DNA from: Acidimicrobiales bacterium
GTDB lineage: Bacteria > Actinomycetota > Acidimicrobiia > Acidimicrobiales > MedAcidi-G1
Length of the DNA stretch: 64,000 nucleotides
Reading direction: 5' to 3'
Assembly: GCA_022452035.1 (NCBI GenBank)
Contig: JAKURV010000004.1
Coordinates: 41,189-105,188, forward strand
In this document: piece by piece, positions 1 through 9,712 of the stretch
Layout: each line of letters opens with the position of its first letter
Numbering within the stretch: the stretch's first letter is position 1
Notes under the pieces: model-generated
The model's input: the letters and a program-made list of their open reading frames with translations, nothing else
The model's database searches: none
Told to the model about the DNA's origin: nothing
Position numbers and translations under genes: made by a program

Positions 1-1
1 T

Positions 2-1360
2 GATGAGCCGGTCGGCGAGTACCCGCTGGGCGACGCCGGAACGGCCGCCCAAGCCGTTGGTGCCGCCGTCGAGGCCCAGGCTGCCTGGCGGGCGGCTGGC
101 TTCGGGTCCCGGTCCCGGATCCTGGAGCGGGCCGCCGTGCTGTTTGACGAGCGGGCCGACGAACTGGCACTCGTGTGCACGCTCGAGGAGGGCAAGACCC
201 TGGCCGAATCGCGGGGTGAGGCGGTGCTGTCGGCCGAGACCTGCCGCTACCAAGCCGGCCTGGCTAAGACCTCCACTGAGCGAATCTTTCCAACCGGAAA
301 TCCCGGGGAGACCATCCGCACCGTCCGGGCCCCGCTCGGCGTGGTCGGCATCATCACCCCGTGGAACTTTCCGATCCTGATCCCTGTCTGGAAGATCGCC
401 CCGGCGCTGGTGGCCGGTAACCCAGTCGCCTGGAAGCCGGCCAGCAACACGCCGCTGACTGCGGTGGCCATCGCTGCCGTCTTCGCGGATGCCGGCCTGC
501 CTGCCGGGGTGCTGAACCTCGTGCTGGGTCCCGGCTCGGTGGGCGGCGCGCTGGTCGCTGACGAACGGGTCGACGGAGTGAGCTTCACAGGCTCGGTCGG
601 GGTCGGTCGGGGCATCCGCGACGTGGTCACGGCCCGCAACGGTCGGGTCCAACTGGAGTTAGGCGGCCACAACCCGTGCATCGTGTTCCCAGACGCCGAC
701 CTCGACATGGCGGTTACCGCAGTGGTCGGTGGCGCCATGGGGGCCACCGGCCAGAAGTGCACGGCTACCCGCCGGATCATCGCCGTGGGCGACGTCCACG
801 ACGAGCTGGTCGACCGCCTCGCTGTTGCGGTCACCGCACTGAAGGTGGGTGACGGTCAGGACCCGGCGACGGCTATCGGCCCTCTGGTCTCAGCTGGCGC
901 CCGGACCGAGGTCGTGGAGGCCATTGATCAAGCGAGGGCCGAGGGTGCCGAGACGGTGGCCATCACCGAGGGGGTCCCCGATGGTCCCTGTTACCAGGCC
1001 CCCACGCTGTTCGTTGGAGGGACCGACCTCACCATCACCCGCGAGGAGGTCTTCGGACCGGTCAGCACAGTGCTCCACGTGGACACCGAGGACGAGGCCT
1101 TCGCCCTAGCCAACGACACCGAATTCGGCCTGTCGGCGTCGGTCTTCACCAACGACATGTGGACGATCGATAGGGCCGTCCATGAACTCCGCGCCGGGCT
1201 CATTAAGGTCAACGGCCCGACCACCGGGTCCGAAATCCACGCCCCGTTCGGTGGCGAGAAGAACTCTTCGGGCCACTCGGCCCGGGAGCAGGGTGACACC
1301 GCCCAAGAGTTCTTCACCCGGACTCGGACCGCCTACATCAAGCCAGGTCGGCTCCCGTGA
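2..1360 (+). CDS. NAD(P)-dependent aldehyde dehydrogenase, 5' end cut by window edge
   Basis: Oxidises an aldehyde to a carboxylate. The frame is open from base 2, giving 452 residues without a visible start, so roughly 30-40 N-terminal residues are missing. It has the ALDH substrate-entry motif PWNFP, the general-base Glu in ELGG (codon at 656-658), the nucleophilic Cys in GQKCTA (codon at 758-760) and EEVFGP near the C-terminus. The GQKCTATRR context and the late APFGG-EQG region resemble alpha-ketoglutaric or succinic semialdehyde dehydrogenases more than betaine aldehyde dehydrogenases. Its stop overlaps the next gene's GTG by 4 bp, so it belongs to a catabolic operon with the following three genes. 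The exact substrate is not determinable from sequence alone. Confidence 0.9.
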   Translation, partial: DEPVGEYPLGDAGTAAQAVGAAVEAQAAWRAAGFGSRSRILERAAVLFDERADELALVCTLEEGKTLAESRGEAVLSAETCRYQAGLAKTSTERIFPTGNPGETIRTVRAPLGVVGIITPWNFPILIPVWKIAPALVAGNPVAWKPASNTPLTAVAIAAVFADAGLPAGVLNLVLGPGSVGGALVADERVDGVSFTGSVGVGRGIRDVVTARNGRVQLELGGHNPCIVFPDADLDMAVTAVVGGAMGATGQKCTATRRIIAVGDVHDELVDRLAVAVTALKVGDGQDPATAIGPLVSAGARTEVVEAIDQARAEGAETVAITEGVPDGPCYQAPTLFVGGTDLTITREEVFGPVSTVLHVDTEDEAFALANDTEFGLSASVFTNDMWTIDRAVHELRAGLIKVNGPTTGSEIHAPFGGEKNSSGHSAREQGDTAQEFFTRTRTAYIKPGRLP

Positions 1361-1944
1361 CCCCCGAGGTGCGCAAGGTCGTCACCCACACCGAGGAGAT
1401 TCACGTAGAGGGTGGAAGGGCCGCCGACCCGCCGTTGCGCATGTTCGGGATCGCCGCCGTGTTCACCAACCCGTGGGCCGGCCAGGGCTTCGTCGAGAAC
1501 CTGCGGCCAGCCATTCTGGACGTGGCCCCCCGCCTGGGCGACCTCCTGGTTCCCCGCCTGGTCGAGATGGCGGGAGGTGGGGATGCTGTTGAGGCCTACG
1601 GCAAGGCGTCCATGGTCGGCACCTCGGGCGAAGTCGAGCACGGCTCGGCGTTCATCCACACTCTCCGGTTCGGCAACGTGTTTCGCGACGCTGTGGGCGG
1701 TACGGCCTACCTTTCGTTTACCAACACCCGGGGTGGTCCCGGAGCCACGATCTCCATCCCCATGATGCACAAGGTCGATCCGGGCTGGCGGTCCCACTAC
1801 CTGACGTTGGAGATGACGGTGGCCGACGCGCCGGGTCCAGACGAGGTGGTGGTGGCCATTGGCGCCTCGGTCGGCGGGCGCCCCCACCACCGGATCGGCA
1901 ACCGATACTCCGACATGGAAGAGATGGGGTTGACCGAGGGGTGA
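1357..1944 (+). CDS. Amino acid synthesis (AA_synth, PF06684-type) family protein
   Basis: A 195-residue protein recognised by its overall pattern: an N-terminal region with FGIAAVFTNPW-G, a central YGKASMVG stretch, an EHG motif, and a C-terminal SVGGRPHHRIGN segment. The family has no firmly established reaction; members are often found next to aldehyde dehydrogenases and hydrolases in catabolic clusters. The start is a GTG overlapping the upstream stop (GTGA), and its stop in turn overlaps the GTG of the alpha/beta hydrolase. Translational coupling with both neighbours is therefore likely. Soluble, with no signal peptide or membrane segment. Function here is inferred only from the operon: a step in degrading an unknown, possibly nitrogen-containing, compound. 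Confidence 0.75.
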   Translation: MTPEVRKVVTHTEEIHVEGGRAADPPLRMFGIAAVFTNPWAGQGFVENLRPAILDVAPRLGDLLVPRLVEMAGGGDAVEAYGKASMVGTSGEVEHGSAFIHTLRFGNVFRDAVGGTAYLSFTNTRGGPGATISIPMMHKVDPGWRSHYLTLEMTVADAPGPDEVVVAIGASVGGRPHHRIGNRYSDMEEMGLTEG

Positions 1945-2768
1945 GCGGCGGTACTCACATTCGCCTCGATGGGGAGGACGCCGGGAACAGGCCACCACTC
2001 GTCCTGGTCCACGGTGTCGGCCTAGATCACACCATGTGGGACCTGGTGGTCGAGGATCTAGCGACCGACCGCCTAGTCGTGCGCTACGACCTCCTCGGCC
2101 ACGGCCAGTCAGTTGACCCGCCGGGGCCCCGCACGGTAGAGGACCTTGTCGACCAGTGCCTCGGGGTTATCGACACCTGTGGTCCGGTACCCCCCGACGT
2201 GGCCGGGTTGTCGCTGGGCGGAATGGTCGCCCTGGGCCTGGCCACCCGGCATCCCGACCGGCTGGGTCGCCTAGCTCTCTGCAACACGGTGTTCGACCGG
2301 AGCGCCGAGGAGGTCCACCGGATCCGAGAGCGGTTATCGCTGGCTGAAACAGGCGGGATGGGGTCGGTGGTCGACCTGGCCGTCGACCGGTGGTTCGATG
2401 CCAGCTGGCAGGCCACACACCCGGACCGGGTCGACGCCGTACGGAACTGCCTGCTTTCCAACAACCTGGAGGCCTACCTGAAGGCATACCGGGCCTTCGT
2501 CGAGGGAGACCCCCTGAAGCCCGGAGAGGCGAGCTCGGTAACCACCCACGCACTGGCCGTAACCGGGGAGCTGGACCCGGGCTCGACCCCGGCTATGACC
2601 AGCGCCCTGGCCGTAGCCCTTGAGGACTGCCGCGCCGTGATCCTCCCCGGCCTCCACCACATCCCACCCATCGAGGATCCAACGGCCTTCGTGGCGGTGC
2701 TCCGGTCCTTCTTAGAGGAACCCTCCGCATCTGACCGCTCCGAATTCGCCGGGGAGGCGACCAGGTGA
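1941..2768 (+). CDS. Alpha/beta hydrolase (3-oxoadipate enol-lactonase / TgnD-like)
   Basis: A 275-residue cytoplasmic alpha/beta-fold hydrolase. The oxyanion loop HGVGLDH is at residues 24-30, the nucleophile elbow GLSLGG holds Ser91, the acid is probably Asp in TGELDPG (about residue 213), and the His is in GLHHIPP (about residue 241). Length and motif spacing match the PcaD-like group, which cleaves lactones, esters or C-C bonds. The GTG start overlaps the previous stop by 4 bp and the stop overlaps the next GTG by 4 bp. Sandwiched between two aldehyde dehydrogenases, it probably hydrolyses an intermediate released by the downstream dehydrogenase. TgnD of trigonelline degradation is one analogue, but this is inference. 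Confidence 0.85.
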   Translation: MSGGTHIRLDGEDAGNRPPLVLVHGVGLDHTMWDLVVEDLATDRLVVRYDLLGHGQSVDPPGPRTVEDLVDQCLGVIDTCGPVPPDVAGLSLGGMVALGLATRHPDRLGRLALCNTVFDRSAEEVHRIRERLSLAETGGMGSVVDLAVDRWFDASWQATHPDRVDAVRNCLLSNNLEAYLKAYRAFVEGDPLKPGEASSVTTHALAVTGELDPGSTPAMTSALAVALEDCRAVILPGLHHIPPIEDPTAFVAVLRSFLEEPSASDRSEFAGEATR

Positions 2769-4240
2769 ACGACTACCAGCTCTACATCGATGGCGAGTTT
2801 TGCGAGTCCTCCGACGGGGGCCGGTTCGATACGGTCAATCCGGCCACTGAGGAGGTTTGGGCCTCGGCGCCGGCGGCCACCGAGGCCGATGTAGACCGTG
2901 CCGTACGGGCGGCTCGCCGCGCCCTGGTGGAGGGGGAGTGGCCGACCCTGACGGCCACCCAGCGGGGCCGGCTCCTGAGCCGGCTGGCCGACCTGGTAGC
3001 TGATGCTGCCCATCACCTCGGTGAGGTCGAAACCACCGACAGCGGCAAGCTGGCCGCCGAGACTCGGGCCCAGTCGGCGTACGTCGCCGACTACTACCGC
3101 TACTACGCCGGCCTAGCTGACAAGATCCAGGGCGACACGCTGCCAATTGACAAGCCGGACCTCCACGTCTTTACGACCCGTGAGCCGGTCGGCGTGGTGG
3201 CGGCCATCGTGCCGTGGAATGCCGAGATGTTCCTGACCGCCACCAAGATCGGGCCGGCCCTGGCCGCCGGCAACACGGTGGTCATTAAGGCCTCCGAGGA
3301 GGCCCCAGCCCCCCTGCTGGAGTTCGCCCGGGTGGTCGACCAGGTCGGGTTCCCACCGGGGGTCGTCAACTTGGTGACCGGGTTCGGTGAGCCGTGCGGA
3401 CGGGCGCTGACCAGCCACCCGATGGTCGACAAGGTGGCGTTCACCGGAGGCGTCGACACGGCCCGGCACGTAGTGGCCAACACGGCCCACAACTTGGCTC
3501 CGGTCACCCTGGAGTTGGGAGGCAAGTCGCCGATCTTGGTGTTTGACGATGCCGACTTCGAAGGGGCGGTCAACGGAGCGGTAGCCGGGAACTTCGGGGC
3601 ATCCGGCCAGAGTTGTGTGGCCGGTAGCCGGGTTTTTGTGCAGTCGGGCGTTCACGAACAGTTCGTGGATGAGGTGGTCCGACGGGCCGAGGCCATCCGA
3701 ATCGGCGACCCACTGGCCGACGACACGGAGATGGGGCCCCTGGCCACCCGAGCCCAACGGGACCGAATCGAGGCGGTGGTGGCCGAGTCCATCGACCAGG
3801 GAGCGACCCTGCACACCGGAGGGTGCCGTCCGGAGGGCCTGGACGTCGGGTGGTACTACCGGCCCACCGTGCTGGGGTGCGCCGACCAAGAAGTCCGTAG
3901 CACGAGGGTCGAACTCTTTGGACCAGTCATGTCGGTGCTTAGCTTCGACACCGAGGACGAGGCAGTGGCCCTAGCCAACGACACAGAGTTCGGGCTGGGC
4001 GCCGGGATCTTCACCCGGGACGTGTCCCGGGTGCACCGGGTGGCCAGGGCCATCCGCTCGGGCATCGTCTGGGTCAACACCTACCGGGCCATCTCGCCCA
4101 TCGCCCCGTTTGGCGGCTTCGGCAACAGCGGATCGGGTAGAGAGGCGGGAGTTGACGCCATCCACGAGTTCACGACCACCAAAACCGTTTGGATCAACAC
4201 ATCAACCGAACCGATGTCCAACCCGTTCACTATGCGGTGA
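2765..4240 (+). CDS. Aldehyde dehydrogenase (PydD/TgnC-like)
   Basis: A full-length 491-residue ALDH-superfamily enzyme. It shows PWNAE in the substrate channel, the catalytic Glu in LELGGKSP, the catalytic Cys in SGQSCVAGSR, and the late ELFGPV and APFGGFGNSG motifs. The Cys context (QSCVAGSR) is typical of enzymes annotated as acting on hydroxybutyrolactone or semialdehyde intermediates in N-methylpyridinium degradation, but this group is broad. The start is GTG at 2765 in a GTGA overlap with the hydrolase stop. It is the last gene of the four-gene operon; 150 bp separate it from the trigger factor start. Substrate is unassigned. Confidence 0.88.
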   Translation: MNDYQLYIDGEFCESSDGGRFDTVNPATEEVWASAPAATEADVDRAVRAARRALVEGEWPTLTATQRGRLLSRLADLVADAAHHLGEVETTDSGKLAAETRAQSAYVADYYRYYAGLADKIQGDTLPIDKPDLHVFTTREPVGVVAAIVPWNAEMFLTATKIGPALAAGNTVVIKASEEAPAPLLEFARVVDQVGFPPGVVNLVTGFGEPCGRALTSHPMVDKVAFTGGVDTARHVVANTAHNLAPVTLELGGKSPILVFDDADFEGAVNGAVAGNFGASGQSCVAGSRVFVQSGVHEQFVDEVVRRAEAIRIGDPLADDTEMGPLATRAQRDRIEAVVAESIDQGATLHTGGCRPEGLDVGWYYRPTVLGCADQEVRSTRVELFGPVMSVLSFDTEDEAVALANDTEFGLGAGIFTRDVSRVHRVARAIRSGIVWVNTYRAISPIAPFGGFGNSGSGREAGVDAIHEFTTTKTVWINTSTEPMSNPFTMR

Positions 4241-4375
4241 CCGAGGACAAGAGCGGTCAAAGGTGACGGGCTTACACGAATTCGATCGGCTCGCTCAACC
4301 AGGGACGCAAATGCTTAACGGCTAGAAGCGGGGGTCTAGGACTTGGGTGCCGGGTGGGCGCAAGAGGACCGCCGG

Positions 4376-4381
4376 TACACT
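4376..4381 (+). promoter_or_regulatory. -10 box TACACT for tig
   Basis: TACACT preceded by CCGG and followed after 9 nt by the GTG taken as the tig start. It fits the leaderless pattern of this window and supports the start at 4391 rather than the earlier in-frame TTG at 4343. Confidence 0.6.
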
Positions 4382-4390
4382 CCGGCCACC

Positions 4391-5809
4391 GTGGAGACCA
4401 CCCTGGAGCATCTGGACGGCGACCGGGTGAGGTTGACCGTCGCCGTCGCCGAGGACGAGTTCGACGTGGCCGTCGATGCCGCCTTTCGTAAGATCGCCAG
4501 AGAGGTCCGGTTGCCCGGCTTTCGGCCCGGCAAGGCGCCCCGAAAGATCCTGGAAGCCCGGCTCGGTAAGACGACCGGGAGACAGGAGGCGTTACACGAT
4601 GCCCTGCCCAACTACTACAGCCGGGCCCTTGTGGAGCACGACGTCGACGCCATCGACTCTCCAGAGATTGAGATCACAGGCGGTCAGGAGACGGGATCCC
4701 TGACCTTTGACGCCGTGGTGCCAGTCCGTCCCAGGGCCACCGTGGCTGGGCACGGCTCGCTGCGGATCGAGATCCCGGCCCCCGAGGCCACCGACGAGGA
4801 CGTTCAAGAGCAGGTAGATGCCCTCCGTCGTCAGCACGCCACGTTGGAATCTGTGGAGCGTCCAGCTGACGACGGCGACCAGGTCACCATCGACATCGAT
4901 GGCCGACTCGACGACGAGCCGGTCGAGGGCCTGACGACGAGCGGCTACCTGTACGAGGTAGGTGCCGGAGCGGTAGTCCCGGAGATCGACGAGAACCTCC
5001 GTGGCGCATCTGCGGGCGACGTCCTGGAGTTTGAGGCCGCCCACCCCGAGGAGGACGGCACCCTGGCCTTTCGCATCGCGGTGTCCGAAGTTCAGGCACG
5101 GGTGCTGCCCGAGCCCGACGACGACTTTGCCGCCCAGGCCTCGGAATTCGACACGTTCGGTGAACTAGAGGCCGACATCCGGGAACGGATCACTGGCCTG
5201 CGCCGCAACCAGGCCGGGATGATGGCCCGGGACCGCGCCGCACAAGCCGTCGCCGACCTGGTCGACATGGACATCCCTCCGGCCCTCGTGGAAGTTGAGG
5301 TCGACAGCCGGATCAATGACATGGCCATGAGGATGCGCTCCCAGGGCTTCGACCTCCCCACGTACCTGGAGGCCACAGGAGGCGACCTGGAGTCAATCCG
5401 CGACGAGCTGCGGGAAGGCGCTGAGGTGTCGGCCCGGGTGGACCTGGGGCTACGGGCCGTGGCTGAAGCAGAGGGCCTCGAGGCCGACGGAGAACCACTG
5501 GAGAAGTACCTCACGCTGTTGGCCGCACAGGTGGGCGGTGAGGTAGAAGACCTTAGGACGGCACTCACCGAGTCCGGTCGAATGCTCGAAATTCGAGCCG
5601 ACCTGCGTAAGCAGGCCGCCCTCGACTGGGTATTCGAGCGGGCCGAGATCGTTGACGAGGAAGGGAATCCGGTAAACCGAAGCCTCCTAGAGGCCCCGGA
5701 GCCCGAGATTGTGGTTCCCGGCGACGACGGACCCATCCCCATCGCCGACGATGAGGTAGGGGAAACTGGTAGTTCGGCCGCGAAGCCGGTCGACGAAGAA
5801 GAAGAGTGA
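4391..5809 (+). CDS. tig: Trigger factor, ribosome-associated chaperone and prolyl isomerase
   Basis: A 472-residue ribosome-bound chaperone that shields nascent chains. The N-terminal domain carries the ribosome-docking signature GFRPGKAP (FRK-type loop). A central FKBP-like PPIase domain follows, with a [10 protein letters not shown] start and a degenerate active site, then the long alpha-helical C-terminal substrate-binding domain. The C-terminal tail after about residue 425 is acidic ([13 protein letters not shown], ending DEEEE), as in many actinobacterial homologues. I chose GTG 4391 because homology begins just after it and a TACACT box lies 9 nt upstream. An in-frame TTG at 4343 would add 16 unconserved residues. 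Its stop overlaps the clpP GTG by 4 bp, the classic tig-clpP-clpX arrangement. Confidence 0.97.
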   Translation: METTLEHLDGDRVRLTVAVAEDEFDVAVDAAFRKIAREVRLPGFRPGKAPRKILEARLGKTTGRQEALHDALPNYYSRALVEHDVDAIDSPEIEITGGQETGSLTFDAVVPVRPRATVAGHGSLRIEIPAPEATDEDVQEQVDALRRQHATLESVERPADDGDQVTIDIDGRLDDEPVEGLTTSGYLYEVGAGAVVPEIDENLRGASAGDVLEFEAAHPEEDGTLAFRIAVSEVQARVLPEPDDDFAAQASEFDTFGELEADIRERITGLRRNQAGMMARDRAAQAVADLVDMDIPPALVEVEVDSRINDMAMRMRSQGFDLPTYLEATGGDLESIRDELREGAEVSARVDLGLRAVAEAEGLEADGEPLEKYLTLLAAQVGGEVEDLRTALTESGRMLEIRADLRKQAALDWVFERAEIVDEEGNPVNRSLLEAPEPEIVVPGDDGPIPIADDEVGETGSSAAKPVDEEEE

Positions 5810-6462
5810 ACAAGATGACGTTGGCAGATCTGAAGACACAGAATTACCTCGTTCCCACGGTGGTCGAGCAGACCAACCGCGGGGAGCGGGCCTTCGACCT
5901 CTACTCGCGCCTGCTCAAGGAGAACATCGTCTTCATCGGCACGCCGATCGACGACACCATCGCCAACCTGATCTGCGCCCAACTGCTGCACCTCGAGTCC
6001 GAGAACCCCGACCGGGACATCAGCCTCTACATCAACTCTCCCGGAGGCGACATCAACTCCCTCTTCGCCATCTACGACACGATGCAGTACATCAAACCGG
6101 ACCTCACCACCATCTGCTTCGGCCAAGCGGCCTCGGCGGCCGCAGTGCTGCTGGCCGCCGGCACACCGGGCAAGCGCCTGGCCCTGCCGCACTCCCGGGT
6201 GCTGATCCACCAGCCGTACGCCGGCGCCCAGGGGCAGGTTTCCGACATCGAGTTGGCGTCCCGGGAGATCCAGCGCCTCAAGACGCAACTCGAGGAGATC
6301 TTGGCCCGCCACACCGGCCAGGACGCGTCCCGGATCCACGACGACACCGATCGCGACTACGTCATGACCGCCGAGGAGGCCAAGGAGTACGGCATCATCG
6401 ACGAGGTCATCGACCAGCGAGACCTAGTGGATAACAGCGGCCCCATCGCCGCCGTGAAGTAG
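5806..6462 (+). CDS. clpP: ATP-dependent Clp protease proteolytic subunit
   Basis: A 218-residue serine protease subunit that forms the tetradecameric barrel fed by ClpX. It has the INSPGG oxyanion region, catalytic Ser in GQAASAA, catalytic His in HSRVLIHQP and catalytic Asp in [11 protein letters not shown]. The usual residue after the Ser is Met (ASM); here it is Ala, a small deviation seen in some actinobacterial ClpP paralogues. The GTG start overlaps the tig stop. A second start, ATG, lies three codons in. Only one clpP copy is present; many actinobacteria have two adjacent copies, so a partner may be encoded elsewhere. clpX follows after 23 bp. Confidence 0.97.
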   Translation: MNKMTLADLKTQNYLVPTVVEQTNRGERAFDLYSRLLKENIVFIGTPIDDTIANLICAQLLHLESENPDRDISLYINSPGGDINSLFAIYDTMQYIKPDLTTICFGQAASAAAVLLAAGTPGKRLALPHSRVLIHQPYAGAQGQVSDIELASREIQRLKTQLEEILARHTGQDASRIHDDTDRDYVMTAEEAKEYGIIDEVIDQRDLVDNSGPIAAVK

Positions 6463-6485
6463 GACGACGGGCTCGAGGGGGACCG

Positions 6486-7745
6486 GTGGCGAAGTTCGGT
6501 GAGGGCGACCTCCTCAAGTGCTCGTTCTGCGGCAAGACGCAGAAGCAGGTCAAGAAGCTCATCGCCGGGCCGGGCGTCTACATCTGCGACGAGTGCATAG
6601 ACCTCTGTAACGAGATCATCGAAGAGGAGCTCTCCGAGCCCACCGAGACCTCGCTGGGTGAGCTGCCTCGCCCCCGCGAGATCTACTCCTTCCTGGACGA
6701 CTACATCATTGGCCAGGACCAGGCCAAGAAGATCCTGGCTGTCGCCGTCTACAACCACTACAAGCGGGTGCAGGCCGGGAGTGGTAGCGGCAACGAGGTG
6801 GAGCTGGCCAAGTCGAACATCTTGCTGATCGGTCCAACTGGATGCGGCAAGACCCTCATGGCCCAAACGCTGGCCCGGATGCTCAATGTCCCGTTCGCCA
6901 TCGCCGACGCCACGGCCCTCACAGAGGCCGGTTACGTGGGTGAGGACGTCGAGAACATCCTCCTCAAGCTGATCCAGGCCGCCGACTACGACATCAAGAA
7001 GGCCGAGACGGGGATCATCTACATCGACGAAATCGACAAGGTGGCCCGCAAGAGCGAGAACCCATCCATCACCCGGGACGTTTCCGGGGAAGGGGTACAG
7101 CAGGCCCTGCTGAAGATCCTGGAGGGCACATCAGCGGCCGTTCCGCCCCAGGGGGGGCGCAAGCACCCCCACCAAGAGTTCCTCCAGATCGACACCACGA
7201 ACATCTTGTTCATCTGCGGTGGGGCGTTCGCCGGCCTGGAGCAGTTGATCGAGAGCCGCCACGGCGGTACCGGAGTGGGCTTCGGAGCCGACGTGCGGTC
7301 CCCTGGAGAGAAGGACCTGGGAGCGCTATTTGCCGACGTCCGACCCGAGGACCTCATCAAGTTCGGCCTGATCCCTGAGTTCGTGGGCCGCCTGCCTGTT
7401 GTGGGCTCAGTCTCCCAACTGGAGGCCGAGGCGCTGGTGAGGATCCTGGTGGAACCCCGGAATGCCCTGGTGAAGCAATACCAGCGCCTGTTCGAGTTCG
7501 AGGACATCGAACTGGATGTCACCGAGGAGGCCCTGGCGGCCATCGCTGACCAAGCTCTCTCACGGGGAACTGGCGCACGCGGGCTGCGGGCCATCCTCGA
7601 GGAGGTCCTCCTCGACGTGATGTACGAGTTGCCGGGTGACGACGAGGCGGGACGCGTCGTTGTCGACCTGGATTCGGTGCAAGGTGAGACGCCGCCCACC
7701 GTGGTCCCACGTAGCGCCGATCACCCCGATCGCGCCGCCTCCTGA
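6486..7745 (+). CDS. clpX: ClpX, AAA+ unfoldase subunit of ClpXP
   Basis: A 419-residue hexameric unfoldase that selects and threads substrates into ClpP. The N-terminal zinc-binding domain shows CSFC and CDEC pairs (residues about 12-37). Walker A is GPTGCGKT, Walker B is IIYIDEID, and the arginine-finger and sensor regions are intact ([24 protein letters not shown]). The IGF-type ClpP-docking loop region is present as IKFGLIPEF / GVGFGAD. The start is GTG at 6486, 23 bp after clpP and behind a GAGGGG stretch. The length is normal for the family. Confidence 0.98.
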   Translation: MAKFGEGDLLKCSFCGKTQKQVKKLIAGPGVYICDECIDLCNEIIEEELSEPTETSLGELPRPREIYSFLDDYIIGQDQAKKILAVAVYNHYKRVQAGSGSGNEVELAKSNILLIGPTGCGKTLMAQTLARMLNVPFAIADATALTEAGYVGEDVENILLKLIQAADYDIKKAETGIIYIDEIDKVARKSENPSITRDVSGEGVQQALLKILEGTSAAVPPQGGRKHPHQEFLQIDTTNILFICGGAFAGLEQLIESRHGGTGVGFGADVRSPGEKDLGALFADVRPEDLIKFGLIPEFVGRLPVVGSVSQLEAEALVRILVEPRNALVKQYQRLFEFEDIELDVTEEALAAIADQALSRGTGARGLRAILEEVLLDVMYELPGDDEAGRVVVDLDSVQGETPPTVVPRSADHPDRAAS

Positions 7746-7755
7746 CCTCGGCACC

Positions 7756-9099
7756 ATGACGGGGTCCGCCGGCCAGCTGCCGGTCGAGGACTTCGCCGGC
7801 GCCCTCCGCTTCCTCGACAGATTCGTCAACCTGGAGGCGGCCGCTGGCCGCATCCACGGCCTCAGCTTGGACGCCATGAGGGGTCTGGTTGAGGTGATGG
7901 GCGACCCACAGGGCGACGTGCCGGTTGTGCACGTGACGGGAACCAACGGAAAGGGCTCGGTGGCCTCCATGGTCGCTGCGCTACTGACGGCTGCCGGACT
8001 ACGTGTGGGCACCTACTCCAGCCCCCACGTCGACACCGTCCGGGAGCGCCTAACCATAGATGGCCAGTTGATTTCCGAGGAGTCTTTCGCCGACCTGCTG
8101 GCCGACGTGGAGCGGTATGCGGCGGTGGCGCCGGAGCGCCCCTCCTATTTCGAGCTCCTAACAGCGGCGGCCTTCCTGTGGTTCAGCAACGAAGCTGCCC
8201 AGGTAGGAGTGGTCGAGGTCGGCCTCCTGGGACGCTACGACGCCACCAACGTGGTGGACTCTGCGGTCGCGGTCGTCACCAACGTGGGTCGGGACCACAC
8301 AGACGGGACCGGCGACTGGCGTCGGGACGTGGCAGCAGAGAAGGCAGGCATCATTCGGGAGGGGCGCCCGCTGGTGCTGGGGGAGACGTCCATCGAGCTC
8401 ACCGGGGTGTTTGCCGCTGAGTCACCGGACCCGGTGCTGACCCGGGGGGTCGACTTTGGTGTCCGGGGCGCCGAAAGGGCGGTGGGGGGCCAGCTTCTCG
8501 AGCTGTGGACCCCGAGTGGAAGTCACGACGGGATCTTCCTGCCCCTGCACGGCGACCACCAGTCCGATAACGCATCGGTTGCCCTGATGGCCGCAGAGGC
8601 GTTCCTTGATGCCCCGTTGGGTGAGGACGTGGTGGCCGAGGGGTTTGCCGGAGTCCGGATTCCCGGGCGTCTGGAGGTGATGTCCTCCGAGCCCCTGGTC
8701 GTGCTGGACGGGGCTCACAACCAGGATGCGGCCCGAGCCCTAGTTGCGACTGTGTCGACAGTTTTTCCGGTCGGCCGGCGGATTCTGGTGGTGGGCGCGC
8801 TGGGGCCCCGCCGGCCGGAAGACTTTTTTGACGAGTTAGTTGCCCTGGCCCCCGATTTGGTGGTGACCTGCACGGCTCCGTCTCCCCGAGCCGTACCGGC
8901 TGGGGAGTTGGCCGCCCTAGCCGCCGAGCGACGGATGGAGGTGGAATCGGTGCCGGACGCCGTAGATGCCGTCCGTCTCGCGGTGGCGGCCGCTGAGGAG
9001 ACCGACCTCGTCTTGGTGACCGGGTCCTTTTACGTGTTGTCGGCGGCCCGTCGGGCCCTGGGCGCTGACCCGGTCGCGGACGACCTGGACGACTTCTAA
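7756..9099 (+). CDS. folC: Bifunctional folylpolyglutamate / dihydrofolate synthase
   Basis: A 447-residue Mur-ligase-family enzyme that adds glutamates to folate (and may join dihydropteroate to glutamate). The P-loop is VTGTNGKGS; the SSPHVDTVRERL segment after it is the conserved folate-site region, and GRYDATN is the typical LGGRLDATN motif. NVGRDHTDGTG corresponds to the ligase NIGLDH region. ATG 7756, 10 bp after the clpX stop, is taken as the start because homology begins about 15 residues later. The frame continues upstream through clpX in a different reading, which is not used. Likely co-transcribed with clpX. Confidence 0.94.
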   Translation: MTGSAGQLPVEDFAGALRFLDRFVNLEAAAGRIHGLSLDAMRGLVEVMGDPQGDVPVVHVTGTNGKGSVASMVAALLTAAGLRVGTYSSPHVDTVRERLTIDGQLISEESFADLLADVERYAAVAPERPSYFELLTAAAFLWFSNEAAQVGVVEVGLLGRYDATNVVDSAVAVVTNVGRDHTDGTGDWRRDVAAEKAGIIREGRPLVLGETSIELTGVFAAESPDPVLTRGVDFGVRGAERAVGGQLLELWTPSGSHDGIFLPLHGDHQSDNASVALMAAEAFLDAPLGEDVVAEGFAGVRIPGRLEVMSSEPLVVLDGAHNQDAARALVATVSTVFPVGRRILVVGALGPRRPEDFFDELVALAPDLVVTCTAPSPRAVPAGELAALAAERRMEVESVPDAVDAVRLAVAAAEETDLVLVTGSFYVLSAARRALGADPVADDLDDF

Positions 9100-9125
9100 G
9101 GGGTCCGGGCTGGCCCATGCCGCCG

Positions 9126-9131
9126 TAGCCT
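9126..9131 (+). promoter_or_regulatory. -10 box TAGCCT for ndk
   Basis: TAGCCT followed by exactly 6 nt and then the ATG of ndk, so the predicted transcript starts at the A of the start codon. No ribosome-binding site fits in the gap. Confidence 0.65.
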
Positions 9132-9137
9132 GCGGGT

Positions 9138-9551
9138 ATGGATCGAACGCTCGTTATCTGCAAGCCCGATGCCGTGGAACGCCGCCTCGTCGGGGAGATC
9201 ATCGGCCGTTTCGAGGGTAAGGGCCTCACGGTGGTGGCCGCCGAACTCCGACAGTTGGATACCGAAACCCTGGCCCGGCATTACGAAGAGCACGTCGGGA
9301 AGCCCTTCTACGACGACCTCGTGGCCTTCATGTCCCGGTCGCCGTCCATGGTGATGGTCGTCGAGGGACCCGAGGAGACGTTCGCTGTAGTCCGTTCCAT
9401 GATGGGGACCACCAACCCCCGGGAGGCGGCGCCGGGAACCATCCGAGGAGACCTAGGAACCCTGTTCACCGAGAACCTCGTCCATGGTTCTGACTCCCAG
9501 GCCTCGGCCGAACGGGAAATTGGGATCTTCTTTCCCGACCTGGCGGCCTGA
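9138..9551 (+). CDS. ndk: Nucleoside diphosphate kinase
   Basis: A 137-residue enzyme that moves phosphate from NTPs to NDPs through a phospho-histidine. It begins MDRTLVICKPDAVER, with the family KPD motif. The active-site His is in the NLVHGSDS motif near residue 116, followed by the conserved AEREIGIFF. The length is standard. It stands alone between folC and mreB, with its own leaderless-type promoter and a hairpin just after the stop. Confidence 0.98.
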   Translation: MDRTLVICKPDAVERRLVGEIIGRFEGKGLTVVAAELRQLDTETLARHYEEHVGKPFYDDLVAFMSRSPSMVMVVEGPEETFAVVRSMMGTTNPREAAPGTIRGDLGTLFTENLVHGSDSQASAEREIGIFFPDLAA

Positions 9552-9558
9552 GCCCCGG

Positions 9559-9577
9559 TCGTCGGGTCGGCCGACGA
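9559..9577 (+). terminator. Candidate hairpin terminator after ndk
   Basis: A 7-bp perfect stem (TCGTCGG / CCGACGA) with a 5-nt loop, starting 7 nt after the ndk stop. There is no U-tract, as is common in high-GC actinobacteria. Confidence 0.5.
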
Positions 9578-9712
9578 TGCCAACCCTTATGCCCGCGTAG
9601 GGTGGTGAGACGGTTACGAAGAGTGGCAATTGGGTGACGGGCGCGTTACGTTTCCCGGAGCGAGTGGGGCGGACCTGACCTCTCTCACGAGAACCGACGG
9701 AGTACCCGGTCG

